Assembly: GCF_000513115.1 (NCBI RefSeq)
Contig: NZ_BAUU01000007.1
Location: 62,001-126,000, forward strand
From: Halalkalibacter hemicellulosilyticusJCM 9152
GTDB taxonomy: Bacteria; Bacillota; Bacilli; Bacillales; Bacillaceae_D
Length of the DNA: 64,000 bases
Direction of reading: 5' to 3'
Within the stretch, counting starts at the first letter, position 1. The number at the start of each line of letters is the position of its first letter. Below the pieces are notes generated by a model. It was not told where the DNA came from and ran no database searches. It saw nothing but the letters and a program-made list of their open reading frames with translations. Shown here piece after piece: positions 9,148-16,928 of this stretch. A program made the position numbers and the translations under genes.

Positions 9148-9896
9148 GATTCAAACTCAAACCCATTTGCTTTGAATATTTTTTTTGCTTCATCGCCTTT
9201 TAGCCATTCGTAAAATGCCTTTGCTTCTTCAGGGTGTTCAGTGTCTGAAAGGAGTCCTATTGGGTAGAGCACAGGATCATTTACTTTCATTTTTTCAATG
9301 ATGGTTACGTTAGTTGATGCCATAGCATCTGTTTGATACACAAAACCCGCATCTACATTCCCAGTTTCTACATACGTTAGAACACCGCGAACGTCATTAG
9401 CAAAAATAAGTCGACCTTTGATATCGTTATACAGATCAGCAAGTGTTAGAGCCTGTTTGGCGTATTCTCCAGCTGGGACGGTTTCTGGGTCACCAATTGA
9501 AATTCCTTCTATTCCATCATTCATAAGATCAGATGCCGATCCAATATTATGCGTATTTTTAGAATTTGTAATCAGAACTAGTTCATTTCGTAATAGAGGT
9601 GTAAATTCGCTCAAAAAACCTTCTTCTTCAAGTTCGATCATCCATGACATTGCTGCAGAAAGAAAGATATCAGCAGGCGCACCATTTTTGATCTGGTCTT
9701 TTAAATCTCCTGAGCTACTATATGTAGGCGTAATGGTTATCGTTTCGTTATCTTCCGTATATTTCTCAATTAATTCCTCCATCGCATCCGTTATACTCGC
9801 AGCTGTTGGAACATACAGTTCCACTGTTTGATTTTGATTAAAACAAGCTGTAAGTAGTGGCACAGCAATTAAGAATCCTACAATTTTCTTTATCAT
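9144..9896 (-). CDS. modA: Molybdate-binding lipoprotein ModA
   Basis: 250 residues. The N terminus is a lipoprotein signal (hydrophobic stretch then LLTAC; the cysteine is residue 18). The mature part has ModA/WtpA motifs: AASITDAMEELIEKY, SSSGDLKDQIKNGAPADIFLSA and DVRGVLTYVETGNVDAGFVYQTD, which bind molybdate or tungstate outside the membrane. It is the first gene of the modAB pair, transcribed away from the two-component system. The 435-base upstream region has AT-rich repeats (10007-10079) that may be its operator. Confidence 0.92.
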   Translation of the reverse strand: MIKKIVGFLIAVPLLTACFNQNQTVELYVPTAASITDAMEELIEKYTEDNETITITPTYSSSGDLKDQIKNGAPADIFLSAAMSWMIELEEEGFLSEFTPLLRNELVLITNSKNTHNIGSASDLMNDGIEGISIGDPETVPAGEYAKQALTLADLYNDIKGRLIFANDVRGVLTYVETGNVDAGFVYQTDAMASTNVTIIEKMKVNDPVLYPIGLLSDTEHPEEAKAFYEWLKGDEAKKIFKANGFEFES

Positions 9897-10006
9897 TTAT
9901 ACTCCCCTTTTTAGACATTGAGATGTGTGCGATTGGTATGATCTCTCTTTGGAATTTGTAAAGCAGAGAAGGTCTCATAAGCCAACTTATTTTATATTAC
10001 GATATT

Positions 10007-10079
10007 AGTTATAGCTAATTATAACTAACTATAACTAGTTGTAAATAGATATAATAGATCCAGTGTTAGATCTATTGTC
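10007..10079. promoter_or_regulatory. Repeated TATAACTA motifs and inverted repeat between modA and response-regulator gene
   Basis: TTAGTTATAG, TAATTATAACTAA and CTATAACTAGTTGTAA form overlapping direct and inverted copies of TATAACTA. A separate inverted repeat follows (AATAGATC ... GATCTATT, 10054-10077). Position upstream of modA suggests an operator for molybdate control, but I recognise no known ModE-type consensus. The rest of the gap, 10080-10260, shows nothing supported. Confidence 0.4.
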
Positions 10080-10267
10080 AGTACACACTTTTATGACATT
10101 GTAGAAGATACATACAATCTTCCATATATTCACTTTAAATGATCCTTTCTATTAAGCAAATAGGAAACAACTTATAGGTTTCTCTTTATCATATGTATGA
10201 AATGAGAATCGGGTAAAACGGCCATGATGTCAAAAATAAGAGCTAGAAGATGTAAGAGGCTTTTTAA

Positions 10268-10299
10268 TTCATAATCAGTTCATATTGAAGTGATATACT
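10268..10299 (+). promoter_or_regulatory. Direct-repeat operator and -10 of the two-component operon
   Basis: TTCATAATCAGTTCATA at 10268-10284, then TATACT (likely -10) at 10294-10299. The distance from the start of the repeat to the -10 is 26 bases, identical to the site at 12494. This fits activation by a response regulator bound in place of a -35 box, probably the product of this same operon. Confidence 0.65.
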
Positions 10300-10340
10300 A
10301 AGTGGAAAAGCTGAACAATAATGAAAGCTAGGTGAGTAGA

Positions 10341-11009
10341 ATGACCACTATTTTGGTCGCAGATGATGATGCACATATTCGAAAATTAATTCGTTTATAT
10401 TTAGAAAATAGTCATTTTCAAGTGATTGAGGCAGCTGATGGGAAGGAAGCCCTAATGATGTTAACGACGCATCCGATTGATTTAGCGATTGTCGATGTGA
10501 TGATGCCGTATGTAGATGGAATTGAGCTTACAGAAGATATACGCTCATTTTTAGATATTCCAATCTTGATGGTAACGGCCAAAGGAGAATCACAGGACAA
10601 AGTAAAAGGATTTAGAGCTGGTACGGATGATTATGTTGTGAAGCCATTCGATCCTGTTGAATTATTATTACGAGTTCAAGCATTATTAAAAAGATACAAT
10701 GTGAATTCAACAAGTAAAGTGATAGTCGGTTCAACGGCAATTGATGTAGATAAGCTTACTGTTCAATCTAAAAATGAAATTCTTTATTTGAAAAAGAAGG
10801 AATGTGAACTCCTATTTACTCTTGCTCACTCATCTGGAAAAATCTTTACGAGAGCTCAGCTTATTGAAAAAATTTGGGGCTATGACTATGAAGGAGACGA
10901 ACGAACGGTGGATGTCCACATTAAACGACTTCGTGAGCAATTAACCGCATTTCCTGATTTGACGATTACAACGGTGAGAGGATTAGGTTATCGTCTTGAG
11001 GAGGTGTAG
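10341..11009 (+). CDS. OmpR-family response regulator
   Basis: 222 residues from the ATG at 10341 (ribosome site AGGTGA just before it; an in-frame GTG at 10332 is weaker). The receiver domain (1-115) has the DDD acidic pocket, the phospho-acceptor Asp in VDVMMPYVDG, the conserved Thr in VTAKGES and Lys in VKPFDP. The C-terminal winged helix (about 125-222) ends with the usual WGYDYEGDERTVDVHIKRLR and TVRGLGYRLE. It is followed after 3 bases by its histidine kinase. Direct repeats before its own promoter and before two neighbouring transcription units suggest autoregulation and local targets. It may be of the YclJ or PhoP type, but orthology is not certain. Confidence 0.93.
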   Translation: MTTILVADDDAHIRKLIRLYLENSHFQVIEAADGKEALMMLTTHPIDLAIVDVMMPYVDGIELTEDIRSFLDIPILMVTAKGESQDKVKGFRAGTDDYVVKPFDPVELLLRVQALLKRYNVNSTSKVIVGSTAIDVDKLTVQSKNEILYLKKKECELLFTLAHSSGKIFTRAQLIEKIWGYDYEGDERTVDVHIKRLREQLTAFPDLTITTVRGLGYRLEEV

Positions 11010-11012
11010 TGT

Positions 11013-12395
11013 GTGTTTAAAAAGAGTTTATACTTTCAAATTGTTATCATATTTATCGGAGTTGTTCTAATTAGTCTAGCAAGTGCTTTTTTTATTTCTT
11101 CATCTTTCTTTCATTCTGAGGTGATTTTTGATGAGGAACTTTCGAATATTTCCTCAGGAGTTGCCGAAATAGTTGAGCTTACCGGTGCAGATGACCTACC
11201 TCAATTAATGGATACCATTAAAACATATTATTTTAATGCGGTCATTGTTAGTGAAGGTGGAGAAGTGATTGGAGAAAACGCGAAAATTGTCAATGAGGTG
11301 TCGAAACCTATGATTCAGCATATCACGTCGCTGAATCAAGGGGAAACGTATATATTACCTTATGAACATAAGGCTAATTACCGAATCATTGGACTTCCTG
11401 TCTCTATCGTTGCTGGGGAAACGCATGCTCTTTTTGTTTTCATAAATTATGAAGAGGAATTTGAATCGCTTCGGAAGGTGGTTTTTTTCACGTTATGTCT
11501 TGTTCTTATGATCGGCAGTGGGCTTATTTTACTTGCTTCTCGTTATTTGGTGAATCCTGTAAAGAAACTAACGAATGCAGCTAGGGAAATGGCGAAGGGA
11601 AACTTCTCAGTTAGAATGGAGACGAAGAGTACAGATGAAGTTGGAGAATTAATTTCGAGCTTTAACCATATGGCCTCAGAAGTAGAGAAAATTGACCAAA
11701 TGCGTGAAGATTTTGTTAGTAGCGTTTCACATGAAATTCAATCGCCAATTACATCGATTAGAGGGTTCACGAAAGCAATTAAAGATGATGTTGTACCAAA
11801 GCAACATCAAAAGGAATATTTAGATATTATTTATCAAGAAACAGAAAGGCTATCTCGTTTGAGTGAGAATCTATTACGACTCGCATCTCTTGATTCTGAA
11901 CAGCATCCCTATCGTCCTGAAACGTATCGTATAGATGAACAATTACGACGAACGGTGCTTGCTACAGAGCCTTTATGGAAAGAGAAAAGTATATACGTAT
12001 CATTAGAGTTAGAAAAGGCTGAAATTTATGCAGATCAAGATTTGATGGAGCAAGTATGGTTTAATCTACTAACAAATGCGATTAAATATACTCCGAAAAA
12101 TGGACAAGTGTCTATTGGAAGTGAACGTGAAATTAGAGGTTTGGTCGTTCGGATAAAAGATACAGGAAAAGGAATTCCAGAAGAGTCAATACCTCAATTA
12201 TTTGATCGCTTTTACAAAGTTGATAAAGCGAGAAGCAGTGCCATTGACGGAAATGGACTCGGATTATCGATTGTAAAAAAGATACTCGCTATTCATCAAT
12301 ATTCGATTGAGGTGGTAAGTGAGGAAGGGCTCGGTTCCATTTTTATTGTTCGATTGAAAGACGAAAAAGAGGCTAAAACAAAAGGAAACCACTGA
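11013..12395 (+). CDS. Membrane sensor histidine kinase
   Basis: 460 residues; GTG start with GAGGAGGTG just upstream inside the end of the regulator gene. Domains in order: membrane helix (about 9-30), an extracytoplasmic sensor of about 115 residues with no family I recognise, a second helix (about 148-170), HAMP (about 170-222), HisKA with phospho-acceptor His in SHEIQSPITSIRGF (near residue 242), and an HATPase domain with N box NLLTNAIKYTP, G1 DTGKGIPEE and G2 GNGLGLSIVKK. It pairs with the preceding response regulator. The stimulus is unknown; the linked RND pump and zinc peptidase hint at envelope stress. Confidence 0.93.
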   Translation: MFKKSLYFQIVIIFIGVVLISLASAFFISSSFFHSEVIFDEELSNISSGVAEIVELTGADDLPQLMDTIKTYYFNAVIVSEGGEVIGENAKIVNEVSKPMIQHITSLNQGETYILPYEHKANYRIIGLPVSIVAGETHALFVFINYEEEFESLRKVVFFTLCLVLMIGSGLILLASRYLVNPVKKLTNAAREMAKGNFSVRMETKSTDEVGELISSFNHMASEVEKIDQMREDFVSSVSHEIQSPITSIRGFTKAIKDDVVPKQHQKEYLDIIYQETERLSRLSENLLRLASLDSEQHPYRPETYRIDEQLRRTVLATEPLWKEKSIYVSLELEKAEIYADQDLMEQVWFNLLTNAIKYTPKNGQVSIGSEREIRGLVVRIKDTGKGIPEESIPQLFDRFYKVDKARSSAIDGNGLGLSIVKKILAIHQYSIEVVSEEGLGSIFIVRLKDEKEAKTKGNH

Positions 12396-12493
12396 TTCGG
12401 TGGTACGCTTTGTGGGGCTTCGGACAGGTGTTAAGAATTTACCATGCATCACACCGCCATATTCCACGATTTCACATATTTCTTTGCTGTTTG

Positions 12494-12525
12494 TTCATAC
12501 TCAGTTCATATATTATTTTTATAAT
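12494..12525 (+). promoter_or_regulatory. Direct-repeat operator and -10 of the small-ORF/zinc-peptidase operon
   Basis: TTCATACTCAGTTCATA at 12494-12510 and a perfect TATAAT at 12520-12525, again 26 bases apart. No -35 box is visible, as expected for an activator-dependent promoter. Confidence 0.65.
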
Positions 12526-12560
12526 AGTATTAAAGGATACAGTTGGAGGGTGGAGTGTTT

Positions 12561-12728
12561 ATGAAACATGAATTTGTTGGGAAGAATGTGAACAAAGAGG
12601 ACTCTTCAGGACACAAGATTCAAGACGTTGTATCAAAGTCAGTTAAGCAAATAGTTAAGGAATTACAAGATAAAGGAATGGAAGCAGAAGTTTGTGATCG
12701 GACAATTTTGTTAAGCATTCAAAGTTGA
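12561..12728 (+). CDS. Small protein of unknown function (55 aa)
   Basis: Starts at ATG 12561, preceded by GGAGGGTGGAG; an upstream in-frame TTG at 12543 is inside the ribosome site region. The protein is polar, mixed-charge and has one predicted helical stretch (KIQDVVSKSVKQIVKELQDKG). There are no membrane segments and a single cysteine. I recognise no family. It is the first gene after the direct-repeat promoter and precedes the zinc peptidase gene by 48 bases, so it is probably co-regulated with the two-component system. Confidence 0.6.
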   Translation: MKHEFVGKNVNKEDSSGHKIQDVVSKSVKQIVKELQDKGMEAEVCDRTILLSIQS

Positions 12729-12776
12729 GACGTATGGATGTTTCTGTTGCTTCATAAGAAAAGGAGTATGGATTAA

Positions 12777-13457
12777 ATGATTTTTCATCCAATGGATTTT
12801 TTGATTTTTGCTGCCTTAGGATTAGCACTATGGGCACAAACGAAAGTGAAAGGGAATTTTGAAAAATGGTCACGCGTACGAGCGTCTTCTAATTTAACAG
12901 GTGCACAGGTGGCACGTTTGATCTTAGATAAGGAAGGCTTGTCTCATGTGAAAGTTGAGCATTCACGAAATGGGACACTATCTGATCACTATGATCCGAC
13001 AGCCAAAACAGTTCGGTTGTCAGATCCAGTATATGCAGGGAATTCGATTTCGTCATTGGCTGTGGCCGCTCATGAAGTCGGTCATGCTATTCAAGATGAT
13101 ACACGTTACGGGATGCTTGTGCTTCGTCACCGCTTGTTTCCACTAGCAAATATCGGTTCACAGCTAGCTCCGTTTTTGTTCATTGGAGGCTTTTTACTTA
13201 ATATGATGAATTTAGTTGGAGTCGGCATTATATTATTTGCTGCGGCTGTTCTCTTCCAAGTTGTTACTTTGCCAGTCGAATTTGATGCAAGTAATCGAGC
13301 TAGAAAGAAGCTCATTGAGCTTGGTTTAATTGCCAATCGAGAAGAAAAAGGGATAGGGAACGTCCTAAATGCAGCTGCCTTAACCTATGTCGCAAGTACG
13401 TTAATGGCTATTTTACAATTAATTAAGTTTATCCTTATTTTTAGAGGAAGAAGATAA
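12777..13457 (+). CDS. Membrane zinc metallopeptidase (YugP-like)
   Basis: 226 residues, matching the usual length of the neutral zinc metallopeptidase family to which B. subtilis YugP belongs. It opens with a hydrophobic segment. The zinc-binding HExxH is present in VAAHEVGHAIQ (near residue 103). Two further membrane helices (about 128-150 and 150-172) follow, then a stretch with PVEFDASNRA that likely supplies the third ligand glutamate. The active site probably sits at the membrane. It lies downstream of the response-regulator direct repeat and so may serve membrane-protein quality control under stress; this is inference. Confidence 0.85.
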   Translation: MIFHPMDFLIFAALGLALWAQTKVKGNFEKWSRVRASSNLTGAQVARLILDKEGLSHVKVEHSRNGTLSDHYDPTAKTVRLSDPVYAGNSISSLAVAAHEVGHAIQDDTRYGMLVLRHRLFPLANIGSQLAPFLFIGGFLLNMMNLVGVGIILFAAAVLFQVVTLPVEFDASNRARKKLIELGLIANREEKGIGNVLNAAALTYVASTLMAILQLIKFILIFRGRR

Positions 13458-13479
13458 AGAAACGTAAGAGGTGTATGAG

Positions 13480-13965
13480 ATGATGTCTTTTAAAGCAAAT
13501 CAAAAGCAATCACCATATATAGCAAAAGAACTCGAAAAAATTCAATCAAAGCTCAAACCATTTATGAAAAAAAGTACTATATATACCTTTATATCGATGC
13601 CACTTATCACATTTTCGATGATGCATTTGGGCATCATCTTGTTTCAAATTGGGATTAGTCAAGAGATGATGCTGGTCGTAGTCATTGCTGCTTTATCTGG
13701 GGCATTTGGATTAGCATTATTTAAAGAATCGATGCATGTGAATAAGCAAATGTTTCAAACGAGTGTGGATTATATGACTGATCGAATTTTGAAAAGTACG
13801 AAAATCCCTGATCAATCAAGGGAGCAATATTTAGATCAAATCCATACCGAACCTATGAAGGCTGTCAATACGTTTTGTCTGTTTTTAGAACAAGAGGAAA
13901 GAATCAAAAAAATAGAAGAAGGTGCAGTATCGATTTTCGGAAAGGCAAATGATATGACTAAATAA
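13480..13965 (+). CDS. DUF5392-type two-helix membrane protein
   Basis: 161 residues from ATG 13480, chosen because AAGAGG lies nine bases upstream; GTG at 13471 is in frame but overlaps that site. The N-terminal third is basic and helical. Two membrane helices follow (about 38-60 and 64-85), and the rest is a charged cytoplasmic tail. It resembles the YwnF/DUF5392 proteins of bacilli from memory; function unknown. It is probably the last gene of the operon beginning at 12561, since a terminator follows at once. Confidence 0.65.
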   Translation: MMSFKANQKQSPYIAKELEKIQSKLKPFMKKSTIYTFISMPLITFSMMHLGIILFQIGISQEMMLVVVIAALSGAFGLALFKESMHVNKQMFQTSVDYMTDRILKSTKIPDQSREQYLDQIHTEPMKAVNTFCLFLEQEERIKKIEEGAVSIFGKANDMTK

Positions 13966-14001
13966 CTCCTAAAAGTGTTTAACTCCTTTAGGGGTTTTTT
14001 T
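13964..14001 (+). terminator. Terminator after the 12561-13965 operon
   Basis: AACTCCTAAA pairs with TTTAGGGGTT (one G-U), then a run of T. It overlaps the last stop codon. Confidence 0.7.
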
Positions 14002-14102
14002 GTTAAAAATACGAATGTATAAAATTCGAGGAAGATATGTAGGAAAAGCATAAAGGGTGCTGGCAACCTCAAAGGAGAGCGGCGGCTTCGCACGCCACTT
14101 TA

Positions 14103-14130
14103 AAGAAAAGACTGCTGCGCAGTTTTTCTT
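14103..14130. other. Small hairpin of unknown role
   Basis: AAGAAAAGACTGC and GCAGTTTTTCTT form a stem with a three-base loop. Within the 307-base gap 13966-14272, the only other recognisable items are the terminator before it and the mobile hairpin after it. It could be a terminator for the opposite strand. Confidence 0.4.
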
Positions 14131-14179
14131 AATATGAAGAAGTGATAGCTGTATGCTAAAATAAAACGGAAAAAGAAAA

Positions 14180-14238
14180 CGTCATTGTAAAGGCACTGAA
14201 AAAGTTTGCATATCACTTTTTATTGCCCTCGTCATTGT
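14180..14238. mobile_element. Mobile hairpin repeat with perfect 9-bp target duplication
   Basis: A 41-bp palindromic unit (14189-14229) with arms GGCACTGAAAAAGT and CACTTTTTATTGCC is flanked on both sides by CGTCATTGT (14180-14188 and 14230-14238). The flanking repeat is direct and exact, the signature of a cut-and-fill insertion. It is too small to encode anything, so movement would depend on an enzyme supplied from elsewhere. Related copies lie at 16771, 24783, 30088, 45678, 48719, 55764 and 58079. Confidence 0.75.
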
Positions 14239-14272
14239 GCATAACTTGTAAAATTAAAGGGAGTCGAACGAA

Positions 14273-14548
14273 ATGGAAACGGTTTGGCGAAAGAGTCAAT
14301 TTAAGTCTTATTTTAAATTAAGCTTATTCATTATGATGGTCATCTCTACTTGTTTAGTCATTTGGGCAGGCTTTACAAAAAAAGGAGAAATCATTCCATT
14401 TTTACTGAGTGTTACTTTGTTTTTATGGATTAGTCAGGTGTACATAGAAAATAAAGACGCTAACAAAAAGAATATGCATAGAATCATATTTGTCATTTCG
14501 CTTCTTTCAGTAGTATTTGGAGCGTTTCATATATTTGTTTATCGTTGA
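14273..14548 (+). CDS. Small membrane protein of unknown function (91 aa)
   Basis: Three hydrophobic segments (about residues 15-33, 40-56 and 70-88) linked by short charged loops, one containing ENKDANKKN. A GGGAG ribosome site precedes the ATG. No family recognised. It may have been an ancestral neighbour of the preceding operon, now separated by the inserted hairpin. Transcription unit with ywbE is possible (67-base gap). Confidence 0.6.
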   Translation: METVWRKSQFKSYFKLSLFIMMVISTCLVIWAGFTKKGEIIPFLLSVTLFLWISQVYIENKDANKKNMHRIIFVISLLSVVFGAFHIFVYR

Positions 14549-14615
14549 TATAGTATGAATAGCTTATAAACCGTTCATTATGTTACGTTGTCATTGAAAA
14601 AAAGGAGAGAACAAA

Positions 14616-14795
14616 ATGCAAATCAAGCAAGGTTTAAAAGTAAGGGTCGTTCAAAAGCAAGACCAACGTACGGGGCAGCTAACAGATGGGGTTGTTGCCA
14701 AAGTTTTAACAAAATCAGCTACCCATCCTCATGGTATAAAAGTGATGCTTGAAAGTGGTATTGTCGGAAGAGTGAAAGAAATCATTGGTGATTGA
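14616..14795 (+). CDS. ywbE: YwbE family protein (59 aa)
   Basis: Too short for most ORF cut-offs but clearly real: AAAGGAGAG lies before the ATG. The sequence has the YwbE family pattern QxVVxKxDQRTGxLTxGVVxxxLTKSxxHPHGIKVxLESGxVGRV: here KQDQRTGQLTDGVVAKVLTK, then SATHPHGIKVMLESGIVGRV. Family members are small, basic, beta-rich (SH3-like) proteins of 60-65 residues with no established role; a nucleic-acid-binding function has been supposed. It is soluble, with no membrane segment. Confidence 0.85.
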   Translation: MQIKQGLKVRVVQKQDQRTGQLTDGVVAKVLTKSATHPHGIKVMLESGIVGRVKEIIGD

Positions 14796-14854
14796 AATAG
14801 ATTTCAAATCGTGACGGATTCAAAAGAAACGGATGCAAATGAAGGAGACAGTGT

Positions 14855-15579
14855 ATGTCAATAGATGCTTTTATTATGGGACTCGTTTTTATTATCATTC
14901 ATTTGTTTGCGAATAAATTAATTCCATCTAAACGAATCCATCGTTTGAAATGGTTTTCTTTTTCAGGTGGTCTAGCAGTTTCCTATGTATTTGTTTACGT
15001 ACTGCCAACTTTACATAAGGAGCAATTGCACGTAAAGCAGTATGGAGATTACCTTAGTATGGAATCTGAGTTATACTTTATTGGGCTATTAGGTGTTCTG
15101 ATTTTTTATGGAATACAGAAAGTTGTTAGAAAGGCAGAAAGGGAGGATGAGACTAAAAAGCACGTACGCTATTTTGGTTACAAATTCTCTTTTTTGGCTT
15201 CTATAATATGCTCGTTGCTTATACGATTATCTCACATGATGTATTGGGAATTCAGGCTGTATTTTATGGCTTAGCAGTAGGGCTTCATTTTGTTGCAGTT
15301 GCCCATGATATGTGGCGTGAATATGCAGATATTTATAATAAAGTGGGGCGTTATGTGTTAGCGTTAGGAATTGTAGCAGGTTGGGTGACGGGGATGACCG
15401 TTCAATTATCTCCATTGACGGAATCGGTTATTTTTGCATTTATTTCTGGTGCTATGATTTTGAATGTTTTAAAATATGAGTTACCTCCTGATGAAGAGTC
15501 ACACTTTATTACATTTGCTATTGGTGTTGTTGCCTATACGACGATTACGATGTCATTAAAGTTTTTCTTTCAATGGTGA
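14855..15579 (+). pseudogene. Integral membrane protein of unknown function, frameshifted
   Basis: Two overlapping frames together give one membrane protein of about 241 residues with six to eight helices. The first frame reads well from ATG 14855 to about KHVRYFGYKFSF. The second continues as FYNMLVAYTIISHDVLGIQA and runs to 15579. Adding one T to the run of six T at 15189-15196 joins them. The ATG at 15208 is internal and has no ribosome site. The lesion may be a sequencing error or a real recent mutation. Family not recognised; the order of helices, with a conserved His-Asp pair in VGLHFVAVAHDM, would suit a small transporter. Confidence 0.65.
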
Positions 15580-15673
15580 AGAGAATGTTCAAATAAATCA
15601 ACTTTGAACATAAATTAAATAGTGATTAGTAGGAGGAAGTAGGTTATAAAGTAGGACTTCCTCCATATTCATA

Positions 15674-16750
15674 TTAGGATAAACCGATAATCGATTGAAT
15701 GGTCTTATCATCAAGCTGTTTAATGACCTCGCATAATAAGGTGACAGCATGTTCTAAGTCGTCATAATGAACAATGGAAACATGGCTATGTATATAACGT
15801 GAGGCTACACTGACGACTAATGTTGGTACACCATGATGGTTTAAGTGGAATTTACCAGCATCCGTTCCACCACCGGTCATAATGTCAATTTGGTAAGGGA
15901 TTGAATTCTCTTTAGCGATATTTACAACAAAATCCCGAAGCTTACGGTGAGGAATCATTGATCGATCCATGAAGCAGAGAACTGGTCCTTTTCCTAGCTC
16001 TAAGCCCGTTTCTTCCTTATTCATTCCTGGCGTATCCCCAGCAACACCGACATCTGTCGCAAATGCTATTTGGGGCTGGATCATATTGGCTAACGTCTCT
16101 GCTCCACGTAAACCAACCTCTTCTTGAACGGTTGCACCTGAATAAAGTATGTTTGGTAGCTTTTCCTGCTTTAACCTTTCTAACACTTTTAAAGCGATGT
16201 AGCAGCCTGCGCGATTATCCCATGTCCGACTTAAAAGCATTTTTTCATTAGAGAGTGGCTCGAATGGGCAAATGGTTGCAATTGGATCACCGACAGCTAC
16301 TCCATATGATTCTGCTTCTTCGCGAGAACTGGCACCGATATCTATAAACATTTTATCTAGAGCAAGTACCTTTTTCCGTTCTTCAGAAGTGAGGACGTGA
16401 GGAGCTTTTGAGCCGATAACACCAGTAATATCTTTCTGTTTTGTTAATACTTTAACACGTTGTGAAAGAAGAACATGTCCCCACCATCCTCCTAAAGGAC
16501 GGAAGCGAAGAAAGCCATTTTTCGTAATGCCGCTAACGATAAAGCCAACTTCATCTAAATGCCCTGCTAACAATATTTTTGATTGACCTTCACCTATTCT
16601 TCCAACGATGCTTCCTAAATGATCGGATTCGATCTGACTCGTATGAGAGGCAATTTCGGTTTTCATCACATGAAAAATACGTTCTTCAAAGCCTGGCAAT
16701 CCTTCTGTTTCGGTAAGTGTTTTCATTAATTGCAGGTTGGTCTGCTCCAT
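15674..16750 (-). CDS. M42 family aminopeptidase (glutamyl aminopeptidase / FrvX type)
   Basis: 358 residues, the normal length. Dinuclear zinc/cobalt peptidase; visible metal-site motifs are LLAGHLDEVGF (His-x-Asp near residue 67), SRTWDNRAGCYIAL (bridging Asp), GATVQEEVGLRGAE (catalytic Glu and ligand Glu), FATDVGVAGDTPG and GGGTDAGKFHL. Members form large tetrahedral dodecamers in the cytoplasm that trim peptides from the N terminus. B. subtilis paralogues are YsdC, YtoP and YhfE; which one is orthologous is not decided here. Transcribed towards the frameshifted gene; its upstream side carries a mobile hairpin copy. Confidence 0.92.
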   Translation of the reverse strand: MEQTNLQLMKTLTETEGLPGFEERIFHVMKTEIASHTSQIESDHLGSIVGRIGEGQSKILLAGHLDEVGFIVSGITKNGFLRFRPLGGWWGHVLLSQRVKVLTKQKDITGVIGSKAPHVLTSEERKKVLALDKMFIDIGASSREEAESYGVAVGDPIATICPFEPLSNEKMLLSRTWDNRAGCYIALKVLERLKQEKLPNILYSGATVQEEVGLRGAETLANMIQPQIAFATDVGVAGDTPGMNKEETGLELGKGPVLCFMDRSMIPHRKLRDFVVNIAKENSIPYQIDIMTGGGTDAGKFHLNHHGVPTLVVSVASRYIHSHVSIVHYDDLEHAVTLLCEVIKQLDDKTIQSIIGLS

Positions 16751-16761
16751 TTAGAAACCTC

Positions 16762-16814
16762 CTTGTATGTGACCACTGAAAAATGTTATTTAACTTTTTC
16801 AGTGCCCTTTATGT
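16762..16814. mobile_element. Mobile hairpin copy with decayed target duplication
   Basis: Arms CCACTGAAAAATG and ACTTTTTCAGTGCC. Flanks CTTGTATGT (16762-16770) and CCTTTATGT (16806-16814) agree at seven of nine positions, as expected of an older insertion. It lies just upstream of the M42 peptidase start. Confidence 0.6.
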
Positions 16815-16928
16815 ACTAGTCATAGGATCACGAATATTAATGGATTTTATTCAAGGGAAAGGGGCACTATTTTCAATCATATTCTAGTATGAAACTATAG
16901 AGAGTGAGAAAGGAAAGGAGAAGGTAAG

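Noticed and set aside
13836-14093. Minus-strand frame of 85 codons across the end of the DUF5392 gene
   Set aside because: Antisense shadow of a real gene and its terminator; no start signal.
14180-14238. CRISPR or tandem array interpretation of the hairpin repeats
   Set aside because: Copies are single, widely dispersed and not separated by uniform spacers.
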